Below are positions 18,440-26,832 of a stretch of DNA of 64,000 nt, in pieces. The stretch covers positions 24,527-88,526 of the forward strand of contig JAHLLK010000017.1 of assembly GCA_020444165.1 (NCBI GenBank). Direction: 5' to 3'. Made by a program: the position numbers and the translations under genes. The DNA is from Deltaproteobacteria bacterium (GTDB taxonomy: Bacteria; Desulfobacterota; Desulfarculia; Desulfarculales; Desulfarculaceae). Position 1 is the first letter of the stretch. Each line of letters starts with the position of its first letter. The notes under the pieces are model-generated. The model saw only the letters and a list, made by a program, of their open reading frames with translations. It ran no database searches and was not told the origin of the DNA.

Positions 18440-18837
18440 CGTCCGCCTCCTTTTTGCCAGGCCCGCAGCACGGCCTGGCGGAACCGCTCCAGATTGATCC
18501 GCACCATGCCGGCCGGGGCCTGGGAGGAGCAGCCGTACTCCAAATCGCGGATATAGATCAGATTGTTGGCCAGGTGGAGCTTCCGGCCGGCCAAGGGCGC
18601 CTCGGCCGCGGCTTCCATCTCGGCCAGGGCGGCCGGCGCCCCCAGGCGCTCCACCGTGCCGCCGGGCGGGTCGCCGTGGCCGGACCGCCAGTTTCCCCGA
18701 GCCAGGCCGGTGCGCTGGGGAGTTTGCAGGATCACCTCCCGGGCGAACTCCCGGAAGCCCTCCTGGGCCGCCTCCTCCGCCCGCCGAGTCAGCTCCGCGG
18801 CCCGGTCTTCCAAAGCCTTGGCGAAATCGCCGTTCAT
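18436..18837 (-). CDS. phage neck / tail completion protein (HK97 gp10-like)
   Basis: A 133-residue protein starts with MNGDFAKALEDRAAEL at an ATG overlapping the upstream stop (ATGA). The motif VILQTPQRTGLARGNWRSG corresponds to the P-[VR]-TG-xLR-xS signature of HK97 gp10-like neck proteins. It would join the completed head to the tail. An upstream in-frame start was not used because the ATGA coupling is typical of this operon. The gene overlaps the tail terminator by four bases. Confidence 0.8.
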   Translation of the reverse strand: MNGDFAKALEDRAAELTRRAEEAAQEGFREFAREVILQTPQRTGLARGNWRSGHGDPPGGTVERLGAPAALAEMEAAAEAPLAGRKLHLANNLIYIRDLEYGCSSQAPAGMVRINLERFRQAVLRAWQKGGGR

Positions 18838-19199
18838 CGCCGCACCTGCAATCGCCACATAATGGTTTCCCCTCCCGGCGCCACCCGGCCGGCGTGCTCC
18901 ACCCGCCAGGTCTCCCCGCCCATGCTCACCAGATCTCCCGGCGCGGCCCGGCAGGCCGGGTCCTGGCTGGCCAACAGGAGCAGATGGTCCCCCCGTTGGA
19001 TGAGGCTGCCGTCCACTTGATTCTCCCGGAACTCCGAGGTCACCCCCCGGGCCGCGAACTCCGTGGCCCCGTGGGCCAGGGGCCGGCCGTCATCCGGATC
19101 AAAAGCCGCCGGCGTAAAGTGCCGGAGGGTCACCGGCTGGCCGTAGCTGGCCAACATCTCCCAGGCCCGCGTGCGGAGATGGTCGTAATCCAGGGGCAT
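18834..19199 (-). CDS. phage head-tail joining / head closure-like protein
   Basis: A 121-residue protein starts at an ATG two bases beyond the stop of the preceding connector gene. It is beta-rich (GQPVTLRHFTPAAFDP, HLLLLASQDPACRAAPGD, ETWRVEHAGRVAPGG). This fits the small barrel proteins that close the head portal vertex. No single family is recognised with certainty; the role follows from order and size. It overlaps the gp10-like gene by four bases. Confidence 0.7.
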   Translation of the reverse strand: MPLDYDHLRTRAWEMLASYGQPVTLRHFTPAAFDPDDGRPLAHGATEFAARGVTSEFRENQVDGSLIQRGDHLLLLASQDPACRAAPGDLVSMGGETWRVEHAGRVAPGGETIMWRLQVRR

Positions 19200-19201
19200 T
19201 A

Positions 19202-19699
19202 TTAGCCTCTTTCCGCCCAGAGCATCCCCGGGCTGAGGGTCAGGGGGGCCAAAAGCTCCTCCAGGACCGCCACCCGGATGCCGCCCGGTGCGCCGGGCTC
19301 GTACTCCACCTCGATCTCGGCCACCCGCTCGCGCCGGATCAGACCGCCCCGCCCCAGGTCCGGGGACAAGGACGCGGTCAACTCCCGCAGCGCCGCCTCG
19401 GCGCAAGCCTCGGCCACCGCGGCCGGCACCTGGTCCGCGGTCACCTCCCGGCCCTCGGCATCCACCACCCCCCGCCGGGGCCAGGCCAGGGCCTGGCCGC
19501 TCACCGCCCGCTGGCCCCGCCAACGGAAATGCCGGCAGAGGTAGGAGCTGGCCCGCACCACGGCCGCCTCCTGGTCCGCAGCCCCGGCCGCGGCCCAGGC
19601 CGCGTGGCCCCGCAGGGCGTGATAGGCGGTGCAGTATTCCAGGCTGGCCAAGGCGTTGGCCGCGGCCAGACCCTGGCCGGTTTCCACGATCAAGGCCAT
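19202..19699 (-). CDS. phage head-tail adaptor, DnaT-like
   Basis: A 165-residue protein begins MALIVETGQGLAAANALAS at an ATG preceded by a very strong GGAGGTGAGG. This opening is typical of the so-called DnaT-like phage proteins, which lie next to the capsid gene and act as head-tail adaptors. The rest is helical (ADQVPAAVAEACAEAALRELTA), as in adaptors that bind the portal. An upstream in-frame extension reaching 19795 lacks a ribosome-binding site of this quality and was rejected. Confidence 0.8.
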   Translation of the reverse strand: MALIVETGQGLAAANALASLEYCTAYHALRGHAAWAAAGAADQEAAVVRASSYLCRHFRWRGQRAVSGQALAWPRRGVVDAEGREVTADQVPAAVAEACAEAALRELTASLSPDLGRGGLIRRERVAEIEVEYEPGAPGGIRVAVLEELLAPLTLSPGMLWAERG

Positions 19700-19803
19700 C
19701 ACCTCACCTCCAGGCAAACGAAGGGTAATCCATAGCTCGGCCACCTGGCGCCCCAGGGAAGGCGCCGCCCAGGCGGCCCGGGCGGCGCTACGCAAGGTGC
19801 GGC

Positions 19804-20745
19804 CTAGCTGGTGGCCAGGTTGGTGATGACGCCGTGGAACTTCTGGTTGGCGTAGTCCAGGCCCACCTGGCCGTAGACCTGGCCCTTTTCGCTGGCTCCG
19901 GTCTTGGACAGGGGCTCGTAGAACAACAGCCCCTTGCCGGGCACCGGCAGGAACACCGGGGCGCAGTAGGCCACGTCGGCCACCAGAAGCGAGCCGGCCG
20001 GCATCTGCGGGGTCCAGATCACCCCCAGCATGGCGAAGTCGGTCTCCACCTGCTTGATGTTCACCCCGCCCACGTTGCGGTCCGCCGGGGCGTAGCCATA
20101 GATGTCGCTGAACTTCTGCTTCTGGAAGGCGTTGACGAACACCACCGCGCTACGGAAGCGGGACCCGGAGGTGGCCATGGTCCTGAGGAGCTGGTCCACC
20201 AGGGTCTTGGACAGGGCCGCGCCAGAGGCGTCCACCGCGTTGGTGGTGCAGGCCTCGATGATCCCCCGGGTCTGAAAGGCCGTGGCCGCGCTGGCCGTAT
20301 TTTGATAAGCCCCGTTCAGGAAGGTGTATTCCACGTCCAGGGCGATCTGCTCCAGGTTGGCCATGACCTGGAAATCCAGCTCGTTGGCCACCGGCTGGGC
20401 CTCGCCCTGCACGCTGAGGCCGGACAAACCGCCCCAGTTGCTCAGCTTGGGATAGGTGACCTCCACCCCCCGCTGAAAGATCTGGCAGACGTTGTACTCC
20501 TGGGCCCGGGTATAGGTGGTGGCCGCGGCGCCCCCGGCCGCCGCGGTCTCGCTGATGGCCGGTTGGGCGGCCGTGTCCGGGGCCCAGTACTGGGAAAGCG
20601 CGAACTCCCAGGCCCCCACCGTGCGTCCCCCGCCCGACAGCCCCCCGATCATGGACAGAAACGGGGTGTGGTCCGCGTAGACCTTGTACAGCTCACCCAC
20701 GTAGTTCAGGCAGTTCCAAACCGTGGCCGTTCCTTCGATGCTCAT
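19804..20745 (-). CDS. phage major capsid protein (HK97 fold, SU10/DUF5309-like)
   Basis: A 313-residue protein lies directly after the scaffold gene. The opening MSIEGTATVWNCLNYVGELYKVYADHTPFLSMIGGL and the later FQRGVEVTYPKLS and NELDFQVMANLEQIALDVEYTFLNG match the N-arm and spine of SU10-like capsids. The P-domain and A-domain pattern continues (FVNAFQKQKFSDIYGYAP). The protein should assemble as the icosahedral shell after scaffold removal. The frame is complete, with no sign of decay. Confidence 0.88.
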   Translation of the reverse strand: MSIEGTATVWNCLNYVGELYKVYADHTPFLSMIGGLSGGGRTVGAWEFALSQYWAPDTAAQPAISETAAAGGAAATTYTRAQEYNVCQIFQRGVEVTYPKLSNWGGLSGLSVQGEAQPVANELDFQVMANLEQIALDVEYTFLNGAYQNTASAATAFQTRGIIEACTTNAVDASGAALSKTLVDQLLRTMATSGSRFRSAVVFVNAFQKQKFSDIYGYAPADRNVGGVNIKQVETDFAMLGVIWTPQMPAGSLLVADVAYCAPVFLPVPGKGLLFYEPLSKTGASEKGQVYGQVGLDYANQKFHGVITNLATS

Positions 20746-20827
20746 TTCCGCTCAACCTCCCCAGGCCTCACGGCCCCGGAAAATGGGGAAGCCGCGGCGC
20801 GGGGCCCCCCGCCCCGGCCAACGGCTT

Positions 20828-21580
20828 CTACTTGTTTTCGTGCATCTGGCGTTTCAGGGAAATCATGGCCAGGGCGTCGCCGGCCTGGGCCGCCCGTTGG
20901 TAGCGGCCGGCCAGGTCCCAGGCGGGCGCGGCGCCCGCGCCAACTCCGGTGGCGGCCCGGCCAATGGGGCTGCCGGAGCCCACTGGAGCGCCAACGCCAA
21001 AGGCCGGGGCAAAGCCCTCGCTACGACGCAGCTCTTCCAGCAAATCCCCCGCCCCGGACCAGGGCCGGCCGTCGGCCCCCAGGCGGGGCTCGCCGCTCTG
21101 GTCCACCGGCCGCACCACAAAGCGCCCCTCCTCCTCAAAGACCTTCAAACGCTGGCGCACGTGGGGCAACAACAGCTCCGGAGACCCGCCGGCCCGGGTG
21201 ATGGCCCGTTGGGCCTCGGTGTCGATCAGCTCCTGTTCCAGGGCGGCCCGCAGGCGGGCGGTCTCCTGGTGGCGGGCTTTCAGGATCTGAGCCTGCCGGC
21301 GCACCAGGCGGGCCTTCTCGGATTTCCAGCCCCCGGGCTCCCCCGGGGCCTCGCCACCGGCCGGAGCCGGCTCGGCGCCGCTGGCCCAGGCCGCCAAGCG
21401 GTCTTCCAGCTCGCGGGCCCGGGCCCGTTCCTTGGCCAAGGCCTCGCGCCAGCCGCCGGAGTCGGCCAGCTTCTCGGCCCCCTCCACCTGCAGGAGATAG
21501 CGCCCCCCGGCTTCCCGGTACAGATCGCGGAACTCCGGGGCCACCGCGTCCAAGCTTTCCAAAACCGCCTTGAGTGCCAA
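20828..21580 (-). CDS. phage capsid scaffold-like protein
   Basis: A 250-residue protein lies immediately upstream of the major capsid gene. The start chosen is TTG at 21580 with GGAGG five bases upstream; the first residues are then LALKAVLESLDAVAPEFRDLY. The centre is a highly charged coiled coil (ALAKERARARELEDRLAAW to RLRAALEQELIDTEAQR), as usual for scaffolding proteins. The C-terminus contains AWDLAGRYQRAAQAGDALAMISLKRQMHE, a helix of the kind that binds the capsid subunit. No protease motif is present. It is the first gene of the phage unit. A longer frame to 21682 has no support. Confidence 0.75.
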   Translation of the reverse strand: MALKAVLESLDAVAPEFRDLYREAGGRYLLQVEGAEKLADSGGWREALAKERARARELEDRLAAWASGAEPAPAGGEAPGEPGGWKSEKARLVRRQAQILKARHQETARLRAALEQELIDTEAQRAITRAGGSPELLLPHVRQRLKVFEEEGRFVVRPVDQSGEPRLGADGRPWSGAGDLLEELRRSEGFAPAFGVGAPVGSGSPIGRAATGVGAGAAPAWDLAGRYQRAAQAGDALAMISLKRQMHENK

Positions 21581-21834
21581 CCTCGCCTCCCCCCTGTGTG
21601 GCCCGGCCGGAGGGTTCCGGCCGCCGTGATGGGCACAGTAAAACAGACGCCCGGCCGGCCGGCCAGGCGTTGGCGTCACCAAGGTATGGTTATGTCAGGT
21701 TTTTATGCCGAAGGTCCCGGCAGGGACCGCGGGGGAGGAGAAAGCGGCGGCAAGGCGCGGCTTGCCCTGGTTTGGCGGAAAACGCCAGGGACAGGAAGGG
21801 GGAAAAGGAGCGGCCAACCGGGCGGCGGCGCGGG
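21581..21834. other. boundary between phage block and copper operon
   Basis: The 254 bases between the scaffold start and the preceding hydrolase stop must hold any promoter of the phage unit. No terminase, portal or tRNA gene fragment is seen, and no hairpin terminator with a T-run was found. Confidence 0.35.
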
Positions 21835-22650
21835 TTACTTGGCCTTGGCCCCCAGCAAGACCCGGGAAAGCTCGTCCAGGTTCATGAGCTGCACCCCTTC
21901 GGCCCGCATGGCCTTCAAGGCCTCGGGGTAGACCCCGTTGCAGGCCGTGGGCACCAGGCCCACCCGGAAATCGCGGTCCGTGGCGCCCAACTGGGTGGCC
22001 CGCACATCGTCCGGCGCGCCCAGGCCCACCACCACCACGCTGTTGACCCCCAGTTCGCCCAGAAAGCTCACCAGGGGGGTGCCGAGGAAGGCGTCGTAGC
22101 GGGGCTTCAGGATCACGAACTCCTGCGGCCCCAGGCTCTGCACCCGGCCGGCCAACAAGGCCTGATAATCCAGGGCCTTGCCGTCGGGGTTCAGAGGCGC
22201 GTAAAGCTCCGAGCCCCAGGTGCCCGGCTCGGCCAGGTGGAGCTTGCCCTGCTTCAGGGCCTCCCGCCGGCCCAGGTCCGCGTTGTGGCCGTCGGGGAGG
22301 TAGAGGCGCACCAGATGGATGATGGGCCGGCCGGCCCGGCGGAACATCGCCACCGCCTCGCCCACCGGGGGCATCACCCGCACCGCGTCCACGGCCGGCT
22401 CCGCGCCGTGGGGGTCGGCGAAGTCGTTCTGGTCGTTGACCACCAACAGGGCCACCCGCTCCGGCTCCAGGCGGGTGTAGGGGGTGTCGAGGTTGCCCGG
22501 GGTCTCGGGCGCGTCGGCCCGGGCCGGCGCGGGCTCTCCGCCCAGGGCCAGGGCCAGGCAGGCCGCCAGGACGGCGACCAGGAGGCGACCCCGGCGGGCG
22601 GGACGCAGATAGGTGCGGCGGGGGCGGCATGGCGTGGGGAGAAGGCGCAT
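21835..22650 (-). CDS. exported isochorismatase-fold protein, probably catalytically dead
   Basis: A 271-residue protein with a long basic N-terminus and a hydrophobic segment at 22-37 (signal peptide or anchor) has the fold of cysteine hydrolases. It contains ALLVVNDQNDFADP, ILKPRYDAF and VVVVGLGAPDDVRATQLGA. In active members the first motif has Asp (VIDMQNDF), where Asn72 stands here. The third has Cys (for example GVATNVCV), where Asp215 stands here. Only the lysine (Lys182) is kept. Hydrolysis is therefore unlikely, and it may bind a ligand or metal in the periplasm. It follows the TolC-family gene by 45 bases and is probably the last gene of the operon. Confidence 0.8.
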   Translation of the reverse strand: MRLLPTPCRPRRTYLRPARRGRLLVAVLAACLALALGGEPAPARADAPETPGNLDTPYTRLEPERVALLVVNDQNDFADPHGAEPAVDAVRVMPPVGEAVAMFRRAGRPIIHLVRLYLPDGHNADLGRREALKQGKLHLAEPGTWGSELYAPLNPDGKALDYQALLAGRVQSLGPQEFVILKPRYDAFLGTPLVSFLGELGVNSVVVVGLGAPDDVRATQLGATDRDFRVGLVPTACNGVYPEALKAMRAEGVQLMNLDELSRVLLGAKAK

Positions 22651-22695
22651 GGCTGGGCTCCTGCGGGGCAGTTTCGCGTGGCGCTGGGGTGGCTC

Positions 22696-24318
22696 CTATT
22701 GGGGCTCCGGCGGGGGCATCTGCATCTGCGCGGGCGGAGGCCCAGCTGCGGGACTGGGCTCGTGCCCCGGTTGGGGCCCTGGCCCCTGCCCCGGTTCCTG
22801 GCGGCTCTCCTGGGTCCCCGCCGGCGCGGCGGCGGGAGAGGCCGGAGCGGGCCCCCCCGCGGGCAGGCGGCCGCCCAGATGATACTCCAGGTCGTCCCAG
22901 GCGTCAGCCAGGGCTTGCCGGGTCTGCCACAGCTCGCGGTGGGCCGCGGTGAGGTCCTTGCGGGCGGTGACCAGCACCAGCTGGTCCAACTGCATGCGCC
23001 CCGCGTACACCTCGGCAAAGGCCACGGCCTGCTGGCGGAGCGGGATCACCTTTTCTTCCAAGAGCTGGGCGCTCTCGGCCAGGTATTGCAGGCTGGCCAG
23101 GTCCGTGGTCAGCTCCTCGCGCACCTGGCCCTCCAGGGCGGCCAGCCTTTTCTTGGCCAGACGCGCCTCAAAGCCGGCGCGGGCGATCTCCGGCTGGTTC
23201 TGATGGAACAGGGGCAGGTCCGCCTCCACCAAAGGGCCCAAGACCTGCTCGCCGCCGGTGTCCCGCTCCCAGTTTGCCCCCAGACGCACCTCGCGCACCA
23301 CCCGGGAGCGGGCCAAGGCCTCCCGGCGAGTGGCCTCGGCCGCCCGCAGCTTGGTGGCCTGCAGGTCCAGGCGCTGCCCCAGGGCCAGGGTCACGGCCTG
23401 GTCCCAAGGCAGCGGGGCGACGGACGGCCGTGGGGGTTCGCCGGCCAGGGCCAGGTCCCGGGGCAGTTGGGGCAGCCCCAGGCTGGTGGCCAGGGCCTGC
23501 CGGGCCTGGGCCAGCTCCAGGTCCAGGCGGGAGAGGGCCAGCCGGGCGCTCACCGCCGCGTCCCGGGCCAGGTAAAGGTCCAGGTCGGTCTGGTATCCGA
23601 ACTCCTGGCGCCGAGCCGTCTCGGCCACCAGCTTCTCATAGTCCTGGAGCAGTTTCTCCTGGCTCACCCGGATCTTCTGCATATACCACAGGTGGTTGTA
23701 GGCCTGCCGGGCCTGGCGGCGGGTGGCCAGCACCATGTCTCCCACCTCCAAGGTCACCCGCTCCAGGGTGGCCTGGGCCACCTCCCGCTTGAGCGGAGCC
23801 TGCCAGAGATCGGAGATGGGGAAGGAGGCCGACAGCTCCACGTCGGTGGCGCTGTCCTCGCCGGCGATGGGGAAGCGGATCAGGGCCCCCAGGGTGGGGT
23901 TCTCGATCAGCCCGGCCGCCACCAGGTCGGCCCGGGAGATGCCGATCTCCTCGAAGCTGGCCTGCAGGGCGCGGTTGTTCAACAGGGCCACGGCCACGGC
24001 CTCGTCCGGGGTCAGCCCGCCGGCCAGGGCCTGGTCCACCTCCTGGCGCACCTTGGCCTCGTCGGCCTGATCGGCCTCCCAGATGAGCCGGGCCGGGGAG
24101 ACCGAGGCCACCCGCTGCTGCATCCGCTGGAAATCGCCGGCCGGCTGCACGCTGGCGCAACCGGCCAGGAGCAGAGCGAGGGTCAGGAGTCCGGCCGCGG
24201 GCAGCGCCCGCCGCCACCAGGGTACGCCCGACCCAGGAGGCTGTCGGAGTAATGGCGTCATGGTTGTTTTTAGCCAAGTCCCCATTTTAGGCGGAAATTC
24301 CTGGTTAAAGCTGGCCAT
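22696..24318 (-). CDS. TolC-family outer-membrane efflux lipoprotein (CusC-like)
   Basis: A 540-residue protein has an N-terminal hydrophobic stretch ending LLLAGCAS, a lipobox with Cys54 as lipid attachment site. Two long helical-hairpin repeats follow, as in outer-membrane efflux proteins. They are linked by a YNHLWYMQKIRVSQEKLLQDYEKL segment and, in the second half, RLDLQATKLRAAEATRREAL. The last 60 residues are Pro/Gly/Gln-rich and end in a methionine-containing tail MQMPPPEP. Such channels carry metals or drugs across the outer membrane with an inner-membrane pump and a fusion protein; neither is encoded in this window. The gene sits between a multicopper oxidase and the hydrolase-like gene. 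ATG at 24318 has AAGGGG upstream. Confidence 0.85.
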   Translation of the reverse strand: MASFNQEFPPKMGTWLKTTMTPLLRQPPGSGVPWWRRALPAAGLLTLALLLAGCASVQPAGDFQRMQQRVASVSPARLIWEADQADEAKVRQEVDQALAGGLTPDEAVAVALLNNRALQASFEEIGISRADLVAAGLIENPTLGALIRFPIAGEDSATDVELSASFPISDLWQAPLKREVAQATLERVTLEVGDMVLATRRQARQAYNHLWYMQKIRVSQEKLLQDYEKLVAETARRQEFGYQTDLDLYLARDAAVSARLALSRLDLELAQARQALATSLGLPQLPRDLALAGEPPRPSVAPLPWDQAVTLALGQRLDLQATKLRAAEATRREALARSRVVREVRLGANWERDTGGEQVLGPLVEADLPLFHQNQPEIARAGFEARLAKKRLAALEGQVREELTTDLASLQYLAESAQLLEEKVIPLRQQAVAFAEVYAGRMQLDQLVLVTARKDLTAAHRELWQTRQALADAWDDLEYHLGGRLPAGGPAPASPAAAPAGTQESRQEPGQGPGPQPGHEPSPAAGPPPAQMQMPPPEPQ

Positions 24319-24335
24319 AACACACCCCTTGGAAA

Positions 24336-24427
24336 ACTATGAAGTTTTTTGGGGGAAGGGGAGTGGGGGGGGAAGGCCCCTTTTTTTCAAAAAAGGGGCC
24401 TTCCCCCCACATTTTCGCCAAACTCCT
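24336..24427. repeat. dispersed hairpin repeat, copy A
   Basis: A G-tract and T-run followed by a perfect 20-bp stem (24367-24386 with 24389-24408) and flanking CCCACATTTTC. The same outline recurs at about 54553-54650 and, in degenerate form, at 63415-63476. Here it lies between two genes of the copper operon, so it could attenuate transcription into the TolC-family gene. Confidence 0.7.
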
Positions 24428-25712
24428 AGGCATGGTGGCCTCCTTTTCCGGAGGGTTCCTTCACGTGCAGGAGGGTGAACATGCCTCCCACGCTCATCAC
24501 CCCCAAAGGCACCTGGGCGTGGGCGTTCATGGTGTGGTGCAGCTTGTGGCAGTGCATGCGCCAGATGCCCGGGTTGTTGGCCACGAACTCCACGTCCCGG
24601 GTGGTGCCGGGGGCCACGTTCACCGTGTTGCCCGGCCACTGGGCCGAGGGCGGAATGGGCCCGCCCTCGGTGCCCACCACCCGCCAGGTGTGGCCGTGCA
24701 AATGGATGGGATGGCTGGACATGGTGAGGTTGCCGAAACGGATGCGCACCCGGTCGTTCAGGTTCACCGTGATGAACTCCACGTCCGGGGCCACGGTGCC
24801 GTTGAAGGTGAACCAATTGAAGTCCATGGTGGCCAGGTTGGGGAAATCGTTGCCCGGGGCCAGGGCAAAGGCTTGCAGCATGATGGCCACGTCGTGGTCG
24901 ATCTTCTGGGCCGGCGGCTCGGCCGGATGGATCACCAGGAAGCCGCCCAGGCCCAGGCCGTCCTGCTTCATCATGTTGAAGCCGGTGTGATACATGTAGG
25001 TGCCCACCTGGTGCAGGGTGAATTCGTACACCCGGGTGCCGCCCGGCGGGGTGACCGGCTCGGTGGTGCCGCCGGCCCCGTCCATGTCATTGGGCACCTC
25101 CAGGCCGTGCCAGTGGATGCTGGTGGGCTCGGGCAGCTCGTTCTTCAGGATCACCCGGATGCGGTCACCCTGGGTGCACTCGAGGGTGGGTCCGGGCATC
25201 TGGCCGTTGTAGCCCCACAACAGGGCGCGCCGGGGGTAGTGGTGCTTCATGCCGCCCATGTAGCGGCGGTTCTCGGCGATGATCTCCCAGGAGGCTTTGG
25301 GCTTGCCGTCGGTGAGCATGCGGGCCACCGGCTGGGCCACCAGGCGGAAGACCTTGACCTCGCCGTCCCGCTCATAGCCCAGGGGCGGCACGTTCAGGGT
25401 GTGGACCCGGCCCATCTGGCGGCCCATGGTGGCCGGCGGGGGAGACAGCGGCCGGGCCGGGTCCCGCCAGGCGAAACGGGGCCCCATGCCCCCCATGTGC
25501 TCCAGGTGCCCCCCGGGGGGCATGCCGGCCATGGGGGCCATGTTGCCGCCCGGGGCGGGAGCAGGGCTCTGGGGCGGGGCCATGCCCGGCATGGCCGGAG
25601 CCCCGGCGTGGCCGGTGTGTTCGCCCGAAGTCTGGGCCCCGGCCACCCCGGCCGAGGCCAGCAGCCCGCCCAGGGCGGCCAGGAAGCCACGGCGCGTGGA
25701 TTTTTCGGACAT
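24426..25712 (-). CDS. multicopper oxidase (Tat-exported), altered second copper motif
   Basis: A 428-residue protein starts with a Tat-type signal (STRRGFLAALGG). A Met/His/Gly-rich linker follows at 28-80, then cupredoxin domains. Copper motifs seen are HWHG (200-203), SHPIHLHGH (333-341) and HCHKLHH (387-393). The second motif, usually HSH or HPH, is YMYHTGF here, so Gly244 stands where a His ligand is expected. The position of the axial type 1 ligand is also not Met. It may belong to a subfamily with a modified site or be partly impaired. Multicopper oxidases oxidise Cu(I), phenols or Mn with oxygen in the periplasm. It lies in an operon with a kinase and another oxidase. Confidence 0.85.
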   Translation of the reverse strand: MSEKSTRRGFLAALGGLLASAGVAGAQTSGEHTGHAGAPAMPGMAPPQSPAPAPGGNMAPMAGMPPGGHLEHMGGMGPRFAWRDPARPLSPPPATMGRQMGRVHTLNVPPLGYERDGEVKVFRLVAQPVARMLTDGKPKASWEIIAENRRYMGGMKHHYPRRALLWGYNGQMPGPTLECTQGDRIRVILKNELPEPTSIHWHGLEVPNDMDGAGGTTEPVTPPGGTRVYEFTLHQVGTYMYHTGFNMMKQDGLGLGGFLVIHPAEPPAQKIDHDVAIMLQAFALAPGNDFPNLATMDFNWFTFNGTVAPDVEFITVNLNDRVRIRFGNLTMSSHPIHLHGHTWRVVGTEGGPIPPSAQWPGNTVNVAPGTTRDVEFVANNPGIWRMHCHKLHHTMNAHAQVPLGVMSVGGMFTLLHVKEPSGKGGHHA

Positions 25713-25802
25713 GGCTGCTTCTTTCCTTGACCGAGGCCGCCCCGGCCGGGCGTTGCCCGGGTCCGCCGCCCACCCGGTGGAGGCGCCGGCGGAGGGGACG
25801 GT

Positions 25803-26831
25803 TTAGGGTTGCAGGGTAAGGCGGAAGATGGTCCCCGGCCCGGTCTGGTCCAGGATCTCCAGCTGGCCGCCGTGGGCCTCCACGACCTTGTTCACGATGG
25901 CCAGGCCCAAGCCGGTGCCTTCCTTCTTGGTGCTGAAGAAAGGCTGCAAAACCTCCTGCCGCTGGGCCGGGGGGATGCCCGGTCCCTGGTCCACCACCTC
26001 CAAGGCCGGGAGGTCCCCCACCCGGACCGCCCGGACCACCACCTCCTGGCCCGGCTCCGAGGCCTCCACTGCGTTGTTCACCAGGTTCAACAGGGCTTGC
26101 TCCAGCCGCAGGCGGTCGGCCGGGCAGGTCACCTCGCCCAGGGGGGTTTCCACGGCCAGGCGCACCTCTCGCTGGTCGGCCAGGGCGCCGGCCACCGCGA
26201 CCACGTCCCGGGCCAGGGCGCCCAGCTCCACCGAGTCCAGGTTCAGGTCCAGGGGGCGGGCAAAGGAGAGCATGTCGCGGACCATGGCCTCCAGGCGGGC
26301 GGTCTGGTGCAGGGCGATCTCCAGCTTGACCACGGCCGGGTCGTCCGGCGGCAGCGTGCGCTCCACCTGGCGCACAAAGCCGCCGATGGCCATGAGGGGG
26401 GTCTTCATGTCGTGGGCCACGGCCGAGACCGCCCGGCCCATGGCCGCCAGGTCCCGGGCCTGGCGCAGTTCCTCGCGGCGGCGGCGGGCCTGGTCCGAGA
26501 GCCAGCCCAAGGCGCCGGAAACTACCACGAACAGACCCATTTGGATGAGGCTGCTCAGCTCGTAGGTGTCGGAGTGGGCTTCATGCTGCAAGAGCCAGGG
26601 TACGTATAACAGGATGATGACCAGGGAGGTGAGGAGGGCTCCCCGGAGACCGAACCAAAAGGCGGCCAGGAACAGGGGCAGAAAGTACAGGTCCCGGTAG
26701 GCCAGATGCAGGAACTCGTAGTGCGCCAGGGTGAGGTAGTGCAAAGCCGTGAGGCCGGCTACCAAGCCGGCCACCACGGCCCAGCCCACCAGGGTTCCCC
26801 GGCGGCCGGAAGGTCCCCCGTTCCAGGGCAA
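25803..26831 (-). CDS. membrane sensor histidine kinase (orphan)
   Basis: A 342-residue protein has four hydrophobic segments at about 13-30, 46-62, 64-82 and 95-112 without a large periplasmic loop. A HisKA box AVAHDMKTPLMAIGGF (His140) and a complete ATPase domain with N box (LLNLVNNAVEAS), DQGPGIPP and GTGLGLAIVNKVVEAHGG follow. The start is TTG at 26831, directly after the upstream TGA, implying coupling. It senses a signal at or in the membrane and phosphorylates a response regulator. No regulator gene is adjacent, so the partner is elsewhere. Its position between copper genes suggests copper or redox control. Confidence 0.88.
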   Translation of the reverse strand: MPWNGGPSGRRGTLVGWAVVAGLVAGLTALHYLTLAHYEFLHLAYRDLYFLPLFLAAFWFGLRGALLTSLVIILLYVPWLLQHEAHSDTYELSSLIQMGLFVVVSGALGWLSDQARRRREELRQARDLAAMGRAVSAVAHDMKTPLMAIGGFVRQVERTLPPDDPAVVKLEIALHQTARLEAMVRDMLSFARPLDLNLDSVELGALARDVVAVAGALADQREVRLAVETPLGEVTCPADRLRLEQALLNLVNNAVEASEPGQEVVVRAVRVGDLPALEVVDQGPGIPPAQRQEVLQPFFSTKKEGTGLGLAIVNKVVEAHGGQLEILDQTGPGTIFRLTLQP

Positions 26832-26832
26832 C

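Larger units (their letters stand above)
6105..21580 (-). mobile_element. partial siphovirus-like morphogenesis cluster (defective prophage or GTA-like)
   Basis: Thirteen collinear minus-strand genes follow the canonical order of long non-contractile-tailed phages. The order is scaffold, major capsid, head-tail connectors, tail terminator, tail tube, G and GT chaperones, tape measure, hub proteins, fibre and fibre accessory. Many ends overlap (ATGA or TGATG), which indicates one transcription and translation unit. No sheath gene is seen, so the tail is not contractile. Terminase, portal, protease, lysis, integrase and regulatory genes are all absent, and host-like genes abut both ends. Base composition matches the chromosome. 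All structural frames are intact. Confidence 0.85.

Noticed and set aside
6105..21580. contractile-tail particle (tailocin) interpretation
   Set aside because: No sheath or baseplate-wedge gene is present, while a capsid gene and siphovirus-type chaperone frameshift are.
21574..24252. 892-residue plus-strand frame
   Set aside because: Antisense to the hydrolase-like and TolC-family genes, which carry clear motifs.
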